The notes under the pieces were generated by a model. It ran no database searches, had not been told where the DNA came from, and worked only from the letters and a program-made list of their open reading frames with translations. A DNA stretch of 64,000 nucleotides from CAZCCV01 sp964497515 (GTDB lineage: Bacteria > Armatimonadota > UBA5829 > DTLH01), in contig CAZCCV010000001.1 in the NCBI GenBank assembly GCA_964497515.1, forward strand, positions 62,001-126,000, given 5' to 3'. Both the position numbers and the translations under genes were made by a program. Below are positions 1 to 7,915 of the stretch, in pieces (within the stretch, counting starts at the first letter, position 1; each line of letters starts with the position of its first letter).

Positions 1-380
1 AAGCCAATAGTAGTACAATCGAAAGAGTCAGAGGCGAATGGAAGATGCTCGGCATTAGCGGCCGCAAGCAATATCTGTCGAAAACCCGCGAGTTTCTGAC
101 TGGCAATCTCCAGCATCGGCGCACAGAAGTCTGTCGCCACAACTCGCCCTTCTTCACCGGCTCTCAGTGCGAGTTCTATTGCAAAGTCTCCAGTTCCGGA
201 GGCAACGTCGAGTGCAGTTCCGCCAGCTCCCAGTCCGGATAGCTTCACTGCGGTTCTTCTCCAGCCCCTGTGCAGTCCAAGACTAATGACGCTATTCAGC
301 AGATCGTACTTAGAAGCAATAGACCCAAATAACCGGCTAACATACTGCTCCTTTTCTCTGCCAGCGAGCTTCTCGCTCAA
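1..380 (-). CDS. menG: Demethylmenaquinone/ubiquinone C-methyltransferase (MenG/UbiE), 3' end outside window
   Basis: SAM-dependent methyltransferase that performs the final C-methylation of (demethyl)menaquinone. The start is TTG at 380, behind a clear GGAGGAATAG Shine-Dalgarno. The translation opens with LSEKLAGREKEQYVSRLFGS, followed by the family signature around ASKYDLLNSVISLG and the SAM-binding glycine motif LDVASGTGDFAIEL. About 126 codons are visible; the C-terminal half lies beyond base 1. It reads in the same direction as the aldolase gene 149 bp upstream. Menaquinone rather than ubiquinone is inferred from the quinol nitric oxide reductase and general gene content; the sequence alone does not separate MenG from UbiE. 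Confidence 0.88.
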   Translation of the reverse strand, partial: MSEKLAGREKEQYVSRLFGSIASKYDLLNSVISLGLHRGWRRTAVKLSGLGAGGTALDVASGTGDFAIELALRAGEEGRVVATDFCAPMLEIASQKLAGFRQILLAAANAEHLPFASDSFDCTTIG

Positions 381-529
381 CTATTCCTCCCAGGGGTTGG
401 CCCACCTCTACCAACCGGGCTGACCTTACTGCATTATAGCCATAAGGTGTGAAGGAGTCAACGCGAATGGGTGCGCCAAAACGAATGCCTTCCCCTTGTG
501 ATTTGACGACTTGTTTGAGCCTCAAATAC

Positions 530-1222
530 CTACAATAGGGAGTCGTCAACCCGTCCGTATTTGTGAAGAAACCTTTCACGTTCGTTTCGAACAGCATCCT
601 CAGGCAAGACGCGACAGCTGCCAAGAACACTGGCGAAAATGTACGCTTTCGCAGCCTTTTCCAGAATCTCGACCGCTGTAACTGCTTCCGCAAGAGTTCG
701 TCCGGCAACTACCGCACCGTGGTTCGAGAGAAGCACCGCGAACGACTCTTCACCGATTGCAGCACACGCGGCTTCGGCAACAGCTTTGTGGTGTGATCCT
801 TCAATGTATTCGGTGCAGTTTACTTGGCCTCCACAGATCTGCGCCATGTCTTCTACGCACACGGGAAGCGGTTTGCCGGTGCACGAAATAGCAGTCAAAT
901 ACGTGGAATGTGTGTGAATCACGCCTCCAAACTCCGGACGTTTGGCATAGAGAGACAGGTGTAACTGTGACTCCGACGACGGAAACAAGCGACCCTTCAG
1001 CAGCTTTGCCCCGTCCCAAGAGACTAACACCAGATCATCTACAGACATCGTATCGTATGCAGCCGCAGATGGAGTTATGAGCATACCTTCTTTCAGTCGA
1101 ATAGAAATATTCCCCCAAGTTCCCGGGAAATGCCCTTTCATCTGCAGTGTATGACAGGCGTCGAGAATGCTCTGCCTGGCATCCGACGAATCAGCCAGTA
1201 CGTCTTTCTGAGAGTCTGCCAT
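530..1222 (-). CDS. Class II aldolase/adducin family protein (FucA/AraD-like)
   Basis: 230 aa, the usual length for L-fuculose-phosphate aldolase or L-ribulose-5-phosphate 4-epimerase relatives. Zn-dependent enzymes of this family cleave or epimerise phosphorylated sugars through an enediolate. Visible motifs are GNIS (37-40, phosphate loop), PSSE (81-84, with Glu84 at the catalytic acid position), HTHS (103-106, two Zn-ligand His) and SNHG (third Zn ligand, His168). The start ATG lies behind GGAGGTGAAGA. The next gene upstream on the same strand is a Gfo/Idh/MocA dehydrogenase, a common partner in sugar-acid or deoxysugar catabolism. The substrate cannot be told from sequence. Confidence 0.9.
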   Translation of the reverse strand: MADSQKDVLADSSDARQSILDACHTLQMKGHFPGTWGNISIRLKEGMLITPSAAAYDTMSVDDLVLVSWDGAKLLKGRLFPSSESQLHLSLYAKRPEFGGVIHTHSTYLTAISCTGKPLPVCVEDMAQICGGQVNCTEYIEGSHHKAVAEAACAAIGEESFAVLLSNHGAVVAGRTLAEAVTAVEILEKAAKAYIFASVLGSCRVLPEDAVRNERERFLHKYGRVDDSLL

Positions 1223-1335
1223 TCTTCACCTCCAATGCGCTAGAGCAGCACAATTTAGAAAGGCTTGATGACATCAGTTGTGCGCCACCAAGCCAATCGT
1301 CTCAGTGCTTTGCAGTGTGCCAGAACAGCTTTTTG

Positions 1336-2586
1336 CTAAAGCTCCTGCACAGTGCCTGTCCGCCTTGCTTTCTCTGCTGCGAACACCATAAGGTGGCTTT
1401 CCAGCGAGACTTCAGGGCCAGAAGTAATCAGCGAAGGGTCGTTTTGTGCAACGGCAGAGATGAAGCTGTTCATTATGCCGAAGTCCCCGCCTCCGTGCCC
1501 CGAGGCCAGCGAGCCGTCGCTGGTTTCAAGCGAAATGGTTCTTCTGTCGTTCGTCAGGAAATCGCAGTGCTCAATGCCGTTTTCCACCCAGCGGAGGGTG
1601 CCCTTGTCACCCATCACCCAGATCTGTCGTTCCGCCATAAACGTGAACGCCGACATCGTGAAGCTGGCAGTGCTCTCATCCTCGAACTCAAACGACACTA
1701 CCTGATGGTCAACCACATCGTTGTCGGATGCATAGACACATCGGCCGTAAGGCCCTTTGCGAACCGCATCTGCCACGCCTTCTATTGTTCCTGACGGATG
1801 CAGTACAGTGCCCGGCCAGGTGTCGTGATACTTCCGGAAGTCGCGTAGATATATCTTTATCGCAGAGTACGGACAACCAGTCTCAATCTCGGTGGGGCAG
1901 TCAACGCATCTGTCGGCAGCGCCTTTCGGTTGGTTGGCTCTGGTGAAATGTGACAGATGCCCAAACGACGATACCCCTTTGCACTTGGCAGGAATGAAGT
2001 AGTTCAGCAAGTCCAAATCGTGGCACGATTTAGCAAGCAGCATCGAAGAAGACTCAGATTCCTTCCTCCAGTTGCCCCTGACATACGAGTGCGCCTGATG
2101 CCAGTATCCAACGGGTTCAACCAGTTGGATGTTATGGACTTTTCCAATGAGGCCGCTGTCGATAACCTCTTTCAGCTTCTTATTGAAGCGAGTGTATCGG
2201 AGCACGTGGCAGACAGCAAGCATAATACCGTTTCTCTTCACGGCGTCGTATATCGCTTGGCAGTCTTCCGCGCTCGGAGCCATAGGTTTTTCGAGCAACA
2301 GATGATAACCTTTGTCTGCGAGTGCGATAGCGGGGTCTTTGTGATACGCGTCCTGTGTGCAAATCAGTGCGGCGTCCGCCAATTTCGGGAGATCCACAAT
2401 ATCCCGCCAATCTTTGTAGCGTCGTTCTGCGGGGATGTCGTAGTCATCTCCAAATTTGTTGCGTCTGAAGTCATCCGGCTCGCACACAGCGACAGCCTGG
2501 CACTGGTCCGGAAACTTCTTCGCATACTCAGAGTAGTTGTTGCCTCTGCATCCGGCTCCAACCACAACAAAAGATACCTTACCCAT
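1336..2586 (-). CDS. Gfo/Idh/MocA family NAD(P)-dependent oxidoreductase
   Basis: 416 aa. The N-terminal Rossmann fold has VVGAGCRGN (8-16), followed by LLLEKPM with the family EKP motif (99-101) and a catalytic-type SCHDLD with His189. The C-terminal half is the usual alpha/beta dimerisation domain. A Cys cluster (C227, C230, C238 in RCVDC...GCPY) is seen in a subset of these predicted dehydrogenases and may bind metal; that is inference. An RBS AGGAGG stands before the ATG. It is followed on the same strand, 113 bp downstream, by the class II aldolase gene, which suggests a small sugar-catabolic unit. Substrate unknown. Confidence 0.9.
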   Translation of the reverse strand: MGKVSFVVVGAGCRGNNYSEYAKKFPDQCQAVAVCEPDDFRRNKFGDDYDIPAERRYKDWRDIVDLPKLADAALICTQDAYHKDPAIALADKGYHLLLEKPMAPSAEDCQAIYDAVKRNGIMLAVCHVLRYTRFNKKLKEVIDSGLIGKVHNIQLVEPVGYWHQAHSYVRGNWRKESESSSMLLAKSCHDLDLLNYFIPAKCKGVSSFGHLSHFTRANQPKGAADRCVDCPTEIETGCPYSAIKIYLRDFRKYHDTWPGTVLHPSGTIEGVADAVRKGPYGRCVYASDNDVVDHQVVSFEFEDESTASFTMSAFTFMAERQIWVMGDKGTLRWVENGIEHCDFLTNDRRTISLETSDGSLASGHGGGDFGIMNSFISAVAQNDPSLITSGPEVSLESHLMVFAAEKARRTGTVQEL

Positions 2587-2787
2587 TCAAACCTCCTGAT
2601 CCCGTGGAAGATAAGCTCAATTCGTCACCTTCATGATAAACTTGTTTCGCTAGTTGTGTCTACTGCTGGAGGCGCTTTTGATTACAAAACCGAAAAGCCG
2701 GGAGGGAAGCACACCATTTGGGGGGAATATGGATAAGTGCTTGATAACAGAAGCTGTGCTCATCATAGAGCAATCGGGGATGGACAA

Positions 2788-4029
2788 ATGAACAAATCGA
2801 CCTATCGTTGCAGACTGCTATCTACTACAAACAGCCTCGATCTTGCGGCAGAATTGGGTTTGATCGGTGTTTCCAAACTGGATACCGACAGGCTGCTTGA
2901 AAATGCCGGGTGTCTCACCATCAAGCTCTGTGGGGTTAGAGTGCTGCACAGCAATGCTCTAAGCGATGCTTTTCGCGCCGTTGGTGCAGAAGTAGTGGTT
3001 GGCAAAGCCGGAGACGCTGGCGCAGACATAGTTATTTTGGGGATCCCATCACAGTATCGGTCGGCAATATACACCCTGAAGCGCGATCAGTTGGACGCTG
3101 CAGAACTAATTGAAGAAATCGAAGAGACGATAGAGCACGGGCTAGAAGCAAGCTCAGGGCAGGTTAGTCCCATTGTGACACCATTTGCATCAGATCAAAA
3201 AGTTTTGAGTGAGATGCAAAACCGAACGCTTGTTATGGGGATTCTGAACGTCACTACTGATTCATTCTCCGATGGCGGAAGGTTCTTCGATGCATCTGCT
3301 GCAATAAGGCACGGTGCTCAGATGCTGGAAGATGGAGCCGATATCATCGACGTCGGCGGAGAGTCTACCAGACCCGGAAGCGAACCAGTCGGAATAGAAG
3401 AAGAAATCCGCAGGGTAGTTCCTGTCATAACTGAACTTAGAAAGCTGACCAACCTCCCGATTTCAATTGATACCTATCACGCAGCCGTTGCCCAGGCTGC
3501 CCTGGATTCAGGAGCAACCATAATCAACGATATTAGCGGGATGATGTTCGACCTTAATGTGCGCAGAGTTGCTGCATGTGCTCGCTGCCCCGTGATTCTG
3601 ATGCATATAAAAGGCACTCCCAGGGATATGCAGAAGAATCCATCTTACACCGACCTGATGGGAGAGATAGTGGACTATCTAAGAGGCCGCATAGACGATG
3701 TAATCCAAGCTGGTGTAGACGAACACTCTATCATCATCGACCCTGGAATCGGATTTGGAAAGCTTCCTTCGCACAACTTGGAGATTCTTCGTCGGTTATC
3801 CGAACTAAAGAGCATTGGCAGACCAGTACTAGTAGGCACATCGCGAAAAGCAACCATCGGCCACGTGCTGGGTGGGCTTTCAACTGATGAACGTCTGGAG
3901 GGGACAGCCGCCACAGTTGCATTGTCCATTGCATCGGGAGCCAGTATTGTTCGCGTGCACGATGTTAAGCAGATGAAGCGTGTTGTTCTGATGACCGATG
4001 CTATTTTGCGCCGATCGGCTCACCATTGA
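2788..4029 (+). CDS. folP: Dihydropteroate synthase with N-terminal extension domain
   Basis: Condenses p-aminobenzoate with 6-hydroxymethyl-dihydropterin pyrophosphate in folate synthesis. The DHPS TIM barrel starts near residue 146 with VMGILNVTTDSFSDGG (149-164), then DGADIIDVGGESTRPG, ISIDTYHAAVAQAAL, GATIINDISGM and near the end VGTSRKATIG. The first ~125 residues are an extra alpha/beta domain with two copies of a hydrophobic-strand pattern; similar extensions occur in DHPS of some anaerobes. I chose ATG 2788 (GGGGA seven bases upstream) over the in-frame GTG at 2737, which also has a G-rich stretch before it; 413 aa from the ATG. Confidence 0.92.
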   Translation: MNKSTYRCRLLSTTNSLDLAAELGLIGVSKLDTDRLLENAGCLTIKLCGVRVLHSNALSDAFRAVGAEVVVGKAGDAGADIVILGIPSQYRSAIYTLKRDQLDAAELIEEIEETIEHGLEASSGQVSPIVTPFASDQKVLSEMQNRTLVMGILNVTTDSFSDGGRFFDASAAIRHGAQMLEDGADIIDVGGESTRPGSEPVGIEEEIRRVVPVITELRKLTNLPISIDTYHAAVAQAALDSGATIINDISGMMFDLNVRRVAACARCPVILMHIKGTPRDMQKNPSYTDLMGEIVDYLRGRIDDVIQAGVDEHSIIIDPGIGFGKLPSHNLEILRRLSELKSIGRPVLVGTSRKATIGHVLGGLSTDERLEGTAATVALSIASGASIVRVHDVKQMKRVVLMTDAILRRSAHH

Positions 4030-4228
4030 ATATATGCCTTTTGCAAGCTAGTGCATCATACTGTCTATAGAAGCAAGGTTGAAGTCATTTGAAGAGATGG
4101 CAGTTCACGGATGCCCAGCTATTTTTCAGAACAGATGTTGCACTATCGTTTGCGATAGCAATCCTCAATCATTCTGCAAAAGCTCTCAACTGCTATAACG
4201 CTGTTGGTCGAATACACCGACAATAGTC

Positions 4229-5698
4229 ATGGCACGGCTCACAATACCAAGTAGCAATGCCTCCGCCGGTCGTGGCGGATTCAGACTGCGAGGAGAAAGA
4301 GGGACCTTGCGGAGTATTTCAGCTGAAACAAAGGAGCACACCACGGAGAACGGCACGTCTGCAGCAATCTCAGAATTGCCAATCAGACTGATACTATGGG
4401 GTGGGGTTTTGAGCGCCACCCTAGCCGCATCTTTAGCTGCTGGTTTCTACTACTGCGTGCCCGACTCAGCGCGCGTGGCGTTCTTTGCTGCCACTGCTGT
4501 TGCGTACATTGTGCTGACCATCCACTGTTTCATGCGGCTAGTATACACCCGTTGGTCAAGCTGGTTCCTTTACACTCTCGGTTTCGGCGGGCTTTCCTTT
4601 GCCGCTATAGTTGGGGGAATACTCTCAGCCGAAATCATCGAAGAAGCTACGCAGAGACAGAGCCTCACCATACTGCACAGCGCCATGCTGCCCATATCGT
4701 GTGCGGTGCTCATGTCGGCTGCGCACGCGCTAGGAACGCAAGCGAAAGGCGCGAGCATCAAAAAGACCTATGCACGCGCAATTCTTGTATTGTTGGTTGC
4801 CTTGGTTGCACTGAAGTCTGGTGGTTTGGCTTTGCTGAAGCGTCTGGTTAGCGAGACAATCATCGATCCGCAACTCGCTATTGCCGTTGCAGCCATCCCT
4901 GCACTAATCGGGCTATTTCTGCTAAACTGCCGGCTAATCCGCACCACTCATGATGAGATTGTGCCTCCGGTGTGCTATTGGAGCATCTCTATGCTTCTTG
5001 CTGCTGCTGTGTCACTGGCGTCGTGGCGCAGCCCGGAGATCCATTGGTGGCAGACTGCAGGGTTGGAGTTGGCGGGAGTTGCGGCCCTTCTTGCTGGACT
5101 GACACTGGAAAACGAAATAGCACACCGCAGTGCAGGTGATCAGATGGACGATCTGAACGCTATGCAGCAGATTTCTTGGACTCTGGTAGGCGCAAGTGAC
5201 CTCCCATCGCTCGCGTCTGCCCTTGCAGAAGCTATTCACGATGGATTTAGAGCAGGCCGTGTCGTAGTATATCTGGCTACAGAGAATCCATCTGAATTGG
5301 TGATAATGGCAGAGAAGGGTGGGGTGAAAGAAGACTATCTCGGCACTGGCACCTCCTGTTCCCTTCGCCCGGAACGCAGGCCGGGGTTCCATAACGGGCA
5401 CACCTCCAGAGCCTTTGCCGAAGGTACAATTCAGCTCGTGCACGAAGTATACTCAGATGTAGAGTTTCTATCTTGGCGGGATGTCGCTCAGTCGGAAGGG
5501 CTGGTCGTCTCTGTGCCGATTCCATACCAAGAGACCGTCATCGGGGTTGTCAACCTGTTTTTGCCCGACGTCACTGATTTGAGCGATCGTCGCAGTGGGC
5601 TGTTGGAGTCTGTCGCTGCTGCCGTGTCACCGGCTATCGAAAACGCGAGGCTAAGAACTGAACGTGATGGTGGTGACCCCAGACTCAGAATAGCGTAG
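4229..5698 (+). CDS. Multi-pass membrane protein with C-terminal GAF domain, no kinase domain
   Basis: 489 aa. After a ~50-residue polar N-terminus come about seven or eight hydrophobic segments (roughly 50-280), then a GAF domain (about 310-480) containing DGFRAGRVVVYLATE, EGLVVSVPIPY and VIGVVNLF. The chain stops shortly after the GAF domain (IENARLRTERDGG), where signalling proteins usually continue into HisKA/HATPase domains; none is found in any frame downstream. The TM-then-GAF order resembles the front half of PrsK, the kinase of PEP-CTERM exopolysaccharide systems; this is a resemblance of architecture, not a demonstrated homology. No strong RBS is seen at ATG 4229, so the start is uncertain. 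It converges on the zinc-ribbon gene with 39 bp between them. Confidence 0.8.
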   Translation: MARLTIPSSNASAGRGGFRLRGERGTLRSISAETKEHTTENGTSAAISELPIRLILWGGVLSATLAASLAAGFYYCVPDSARVAFFAATAVAYIVLTIHCFMRLVYTRWSSWFLYTLGFGGLSFAAIVGGILSAEIIEEATQRQSLTILHSAMLPISCAVLMSAAHALGTQAKGASIKKTYARAILVLLVALVALKSGGLALLKRLVSETIIDPQLAIAVAAIPALIGLFLLNCRLIRTTHDEIVPPVCYWSISMLLAAAVSLASWRSPEIHWWQTAGLELAGVAALLAGLTLENEIAHRSAGDQMDDLNAMQQISWTLVGASDLPSLASALAEAIHDGFRAGRVVVYLATENPSELVIMAEKGGVKEDYLGTGTSCSLRPERRPGFHNGHTSRAFAEGTIQLVHEVYSDVEFLSWRDVAQSEGLVVSVPIPYQETVIGVVNLFLPDVTDLSDRRSGLLESVAAAVSPAIENARLRTERDGGDPRLRIA

Positions 5699-5737
5699 GA
5701 TGGCCATTCGAAGAGTGTGGGGTAAGTAGAGGCAACA

Positions 5738-5938
5738 CTAATGTCTTGCCGCGGTAACGCGTCTGTCGTAGCCCGACCCTGAGCCAGCGTATTGCCGCTC
5801 TTCGCCAAGTAGGTAGCCCACTGATGGACGCAGAAGAGCCTTGAAGAAGTAAGACCACTGAAGCTTTCTGCTGCAGTTTTCGCAGTAGTCAGCCTGCGGA
5901 TCGTTATTAGCTCCACACCAAAAACATTTGCCAGTCAT
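5738..5938 (-). CDS. Small zinc-ribbon protein under a sigma-54 promoter
   Basis: 66 aa beginning MTGKCFWCGANN. Four cysteines form a zinc ribbon, C5-x2-C8 and C19-x2-C22, followed by a basic, aromatic C-terminal half (KLQWSYFFKALLRPSVGYLL). The frame stays open upstream to a GTG at 6031, which would add a hydrophobic N-terminus, but a near-perfect -24/-12 promoter (5987-6003) lies inside that extension and GGGAGGG precedes the ATG at 5938, so I use the short form. The function is unknown: it could be a nucleic-acid-binding or protein-binding ribbon. The sigma-54 control it shares with two PEP-CTERM genes suggests a role in the same response (inference). Confidence 0.72.
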   Translation of the reverse strand: MTGKCFWCGANNDPQADYCENCSRKLQWSYFFKALLRPSVGYLLGEERQYAGSGSGYDRRVTAARH

Positions 5939-5986
5939 AGAGTTCTGCTCCCTCCCGAGCATTCCCACAAACCCCGGGATACAGGC

Positions 5987-6003
5987 TGCAAGAATCGTGC
6001 CAA
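5987..6003 (-). promoter_or_regulatory. Sigma-54 (-24/-12) promoter for the zinc-ribbon gene
   Basis: Reading the minus strand from 6003: TTGGCACGATTCTTGCA. GG (6001-6000) and GC (5989-5988) are exactly ten bases apart, matching the consensus TTGGCACG-N4-TTGCA at every conserved position. The expected start of transcription is near 5976, giving a leader of about 38 bases with GGGAGGG before ATG 5938. By rough calculation such a 10-base core match is expected about 0.1 times in this window by chance. Confidence 0.85.
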
Positions 6004-6031
6004 GCAGCGCCTGCGCGACTGACCTGGCCAC

Positions 6032-6302
6032 AATCTCCCCAGGTTTAAGCTTCGTTTAAACCCAGAGCCGTCATATGTGAGGCTCTTGCCCGATTATTCG
6101 TCATATCGCAAGTCAAAACGCTGCGGCACAGTAAAGGCTGGAGGATGACCTGCAGCCAGCATCAGTCGTAACCTCCAGCCCTAATGCGATCTTCTAATCG
6201 CAGTCCCATATTCGATCTACGGCATGAGAGACAGCCTCCGACCCCGCCCTTGGCGGCGATGACGGTTAGGGTTCTCTGCGTAGATAGAGTTGTGAAGTGC
6301 TT
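6032..6302. other. Intergenic region 3' of nfu
   Basis: About 270 bases without a credible gene. It holds a small hairpin (AGAGCC 6064-6069 / GGCTCT 6081-6086) and the larger inverted repeat listed separately at 6136-6180. No promoter other than the sigma-54 site just to its left was recognised. Confidence 0.6.
6136..6180 (-). terminator. Probable terminator of iscU-nfu
   Basis: Perfect 9-bp inverted repeat GGCTGGAGG (6136-6144) / CCTCCAGCC (6172-6180) with a 27-base loop. Read on the minus strand, the hairpin is followed by TTTACTG, a weak U-run. It lies about 120 bp past the nfu stop codon, in the right place to end the minus-strand iscU-nfu transcript. Confidence 0.5.
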
Positions 6303-6554
6303 TCATTCGGGCAATCCTGAGACTGCTTGAACAGCTTTAATCTCAGGAACGTCCTGCTTCACTTTTCTCTCTATGCCCATCTGCAGAGTCATTGCGGCCA
6401 TCGGGCAGCCGTGACACGCACCCGCCATCTTGACCTTCACAATGCCATCCTCGATGCCTACGAGTTCGACGTCTCCACCGTCACGCTGCAGTGCGGGTCT
6501 TATTCCGTCAATCGACTTCTCAACTTTTTCCAACAGAGTCATTTCTTCAGCCAT
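6303..6554 (-). CDS. nfu: NifU-like C-terminal domain (Nfu) iron-sulfur carrier
   Basis: 83 aa, the length of a stand-alone Nfu domain. It carries or transfers [4Fe-4S] clusters. The defining CxxC is C47-H-G-C50 in GACHGCPMA, preceded by the family pattern RPALQRDGGDVELVGIEDG. It lies 88 bp downstream of iscU on the same strand, so the pair probably forms a minimal scaffold-plus-carrier operon. No cysteine desulfurase gene is present in the window. Confidence 0.93.
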   Translation of the reverse strand: MAEEMTLLEKVEKSIDGIRPALQRDGGDVELVGIEDGIVKVKMAGACHGCPMAAMTLQMGIERKVKQDVPEIKAVQAVSGLPE

Positions 6555-6642
6555 TTAGATGTCCCCTTTCATATGCTTATGGATCTAAATCCGTTCGTTC
6601 GGCCTTTGGCCAGAGTCACACCAGCTAGTGCACTGTTTTCCA

Positions 6643-7089
6643 TCATTCGTGCGCAGCGTGTGCGTGAGCATGGTCGTGCGAATGCGGTTTGATGTCCAGA
6701 CCTTTTCCGGTGGTCTTCTTCAGATAGTCATCAATCGCCGATTGAATCGCTTCTTCAGCCAGCACTGAACAGTGCATCTTCACTGGCGGCAGTCCACCTA
6801 GCGCGTCAGCGACAGCCTTGTTAGTGATCTTCAGTGCATCTGAGATCGTCTTTCCCTTTATCAGCTCCGTCGCTATACTGCTTGTAGCAATAGCAGCACC
6901 GCATCCAAAGGTCTTGAACTTGACGTCCGAAATGACGTCGCCCTCGACCTTTATAAACATCTTCATTATGTCTCCACATACCGGGTTTCCGACTGTGCCG
7001 ACACCATCCGGGTTTTCAATCTCGCCTACGTTGCGTGGATTGGCGAAATGATCCATAACCTCTTCGCTATACTGAGTATTGTTGCTCAT
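6643..7089 (-). CDS. iscU: Iron-sulfur cluster scaffold protein IscU/NifU-N with His-rich tail
   Basis: 148 aa. It has the three conserved scaffold cysteines: C38 in GNPVCGD, C63 in FGCGAA, and C107 in MHCSVLAE. The core ends near residue 130; the tail that follows is unusually His-rich (HSHDHAHAHAAHE) and could bind Fe, Zn or Ni (inference). A GGGGGAGGA Shine-Dalgarno stands before ATG 7089. Upstream on the same strand is a MarR regulator; between them a 231-bp leader region contains a possible folded RNA element. Cysteine desulfurase must be encoded elsewhere. Confidence 0.94.
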   Translation of the reverse strand: MSNNTQYSEEVMDHFANPRNVGEIENPDGVGTVGNPVCGDIMKMFIKVEGDVISDVKFKTFGCGAAIATSSIATELIKGKTISDALKITNKAVADALGGLPPVKMHCSVLAEEAIQSAIDDYLKKTTGKGLDIKPHSHDHAHAHAAHE

Positions 7090-7205
7090 CCTAAATCCTC
7101 CCCCGGCTGCCGTCTATCTGCTGCCCACCGGTTCCAATAATAACGCCAAAGTGATTCTGCCCGACACAACCTCACAGGCTTTTCAAATACGATTTATACA
7201 CCATC

Positions 7206-7259
7206 AGGGGCCTGAGACATCTCAATTGAACAGGACTGCAAACAGTCTCCGAAGCCCCT
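7206..7259 (-). promoter_or_regulatory. Possible three-way-junction RNA element upstream of iscU
   Basis: Outer stem AGGGGC (7206-7211) / GCCCCT (7254-7259) encloses two perfect small hairpins: TGAG-ACAT-CTCA (7213-7224) and GACTG-CAAA-CAGTC (7234-7247). The element sits about 115 bp upstream of the iscU start, in the leader if the promoter lies further upstream. The fold is drawn by eye. It matches no riboswitch I recognise and has no U-tail on either strand, so it is not a simple terminator. Confidence 0.35.
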
Positions 7260-7321
7260 ATGTTTGCTATGTTTATATAACATTTACCGATAACCCTATA
7301 CAGCCATTGCAGATTACTGGT

Positions 7322-7882
7322 CTAGAACTCTCCTACAAGCTCGCCTTTCACAGCCTCGCGCGTCTTGCCAACAACACAGAACGCCAGGTGATCTATCCCA
7401 CAGTGAACACAAGCCTCATCTGCATTGCCACTCGATACTATAGCATTTTCGATGAAGCTCTCAAGGCTGTCAATAAGCATTCTACGTCTTTCGCTGGAAA
7501 GATTCTCTGTAATTGATTCCAGCCACTCGCTTCGCCTACTTCTAACTTCGCGCACAACTCTCTTGCCTTCGTCAGTCAAGCGCACATTGGCGTAGCGTCT
7601 ATCTTCTTTGTTAATTTCTCTCGTGACCAAATCCTTCTGCACCAGTCTTTCTACAAGCTGGCTTGCTGCAGGAACTGTGACCGAAAGCCCACGAGCTATC
7701 TTGCGGATCGACGATGGTCCGTGAGTGTAGACGTGCTGCAGACATTGTACAAGTGCCGGTGTAATGTCATCTGCTGACTCCGCCTCTACAGACGCCGCAG
7801 CCTTTCGCATAAGCTCGCAAAACACATCTGATAGTATTCCCAGGTATTGCAAAGAATCTCTTTGAACCAATGTTTCACTCAT
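7322..7882 (-). CDS. MarR-family transcriptional regulator with C-terminal Cys/His cluster
   Basis: 186 aa. The winged-helix core runs from about residue 40 to 110 (SSIRKIARGLSVTVPAASQL recognition helix region; wing with NKEDRRYANVRLT). It is about 40 residues longer than a typical MarR protein; the tail holds C158, H160, C161, H165 and C169, a plausible metal or Fe-S binding set. A near-consensus promoter and two copies of a palindrome lie directly upstream, as expected for autorepression. The next genes on the strand are iscU and nfu, so an Fe, Fe-S or redox signal is a reasonable guess but is not shown by the sequence. Confidence 0.88.
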   Translation of the reverse strand: MSETLVQRDSLQYLGILSDVFCELMRKAAASVEAESADDITPALVQCLQHVYTHGPSSIRKIARGLSVTVPAASQLVERLVQKDLVTREINKEDRRYANVRLTDEGKRVVREVRSRRSEWLESITENLSSERRRMLIDSLESFIENAIVSSGNADEACVHCGIDHLAFCVVGKTREAVKGELVGEF

Positions 7883-7886
7883 AGGG

Positions 7887-7914
7887 TTAAGCGCCTTATT
7901 AGTTAAGCTGCTTA
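7887..7914 (-). promoter_or_regulatory. Tandem palindromic operators for the MarR gene
   Basis: Two copies of TTAAGCNNCTTA: TTAAGCGCCTTA (7887-7898) and TTAAGCTGCTTA (7903-7914), 16 bp from start to start. They lie between the -10 box (7916-7921) and the ATG (7882), a position where bound repressor would block transcription. The arms TAAG/CTTA are palindromic, as MarR sites usually are. Confidence 0.6.
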
Positions 7915-7915
7915 T

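Noticed and set aside
2211..2226. GG-N10-GC spacing in TGGCAGACAGCAAGCA
   Set aside because: The -12 element is AAGC instead of TTGC and the site is inside the Gfo/Idh gene (antisense).
1957..2736. Long plus-strand open frame (259 codons) over the Gfo/Idh gene
   Set aside because: It is antisense to a gene with clear family motifs and has no recognisable domain.
5939..6031. Hydrophobic N-terminal extension of the zinc-ribbon protein from GTG 6031
   Set aside because: It contains the sigma-54 promoter and lies upstream of the expected transcription start; the ATG at 5938 has the better Shine-Dalgarno.
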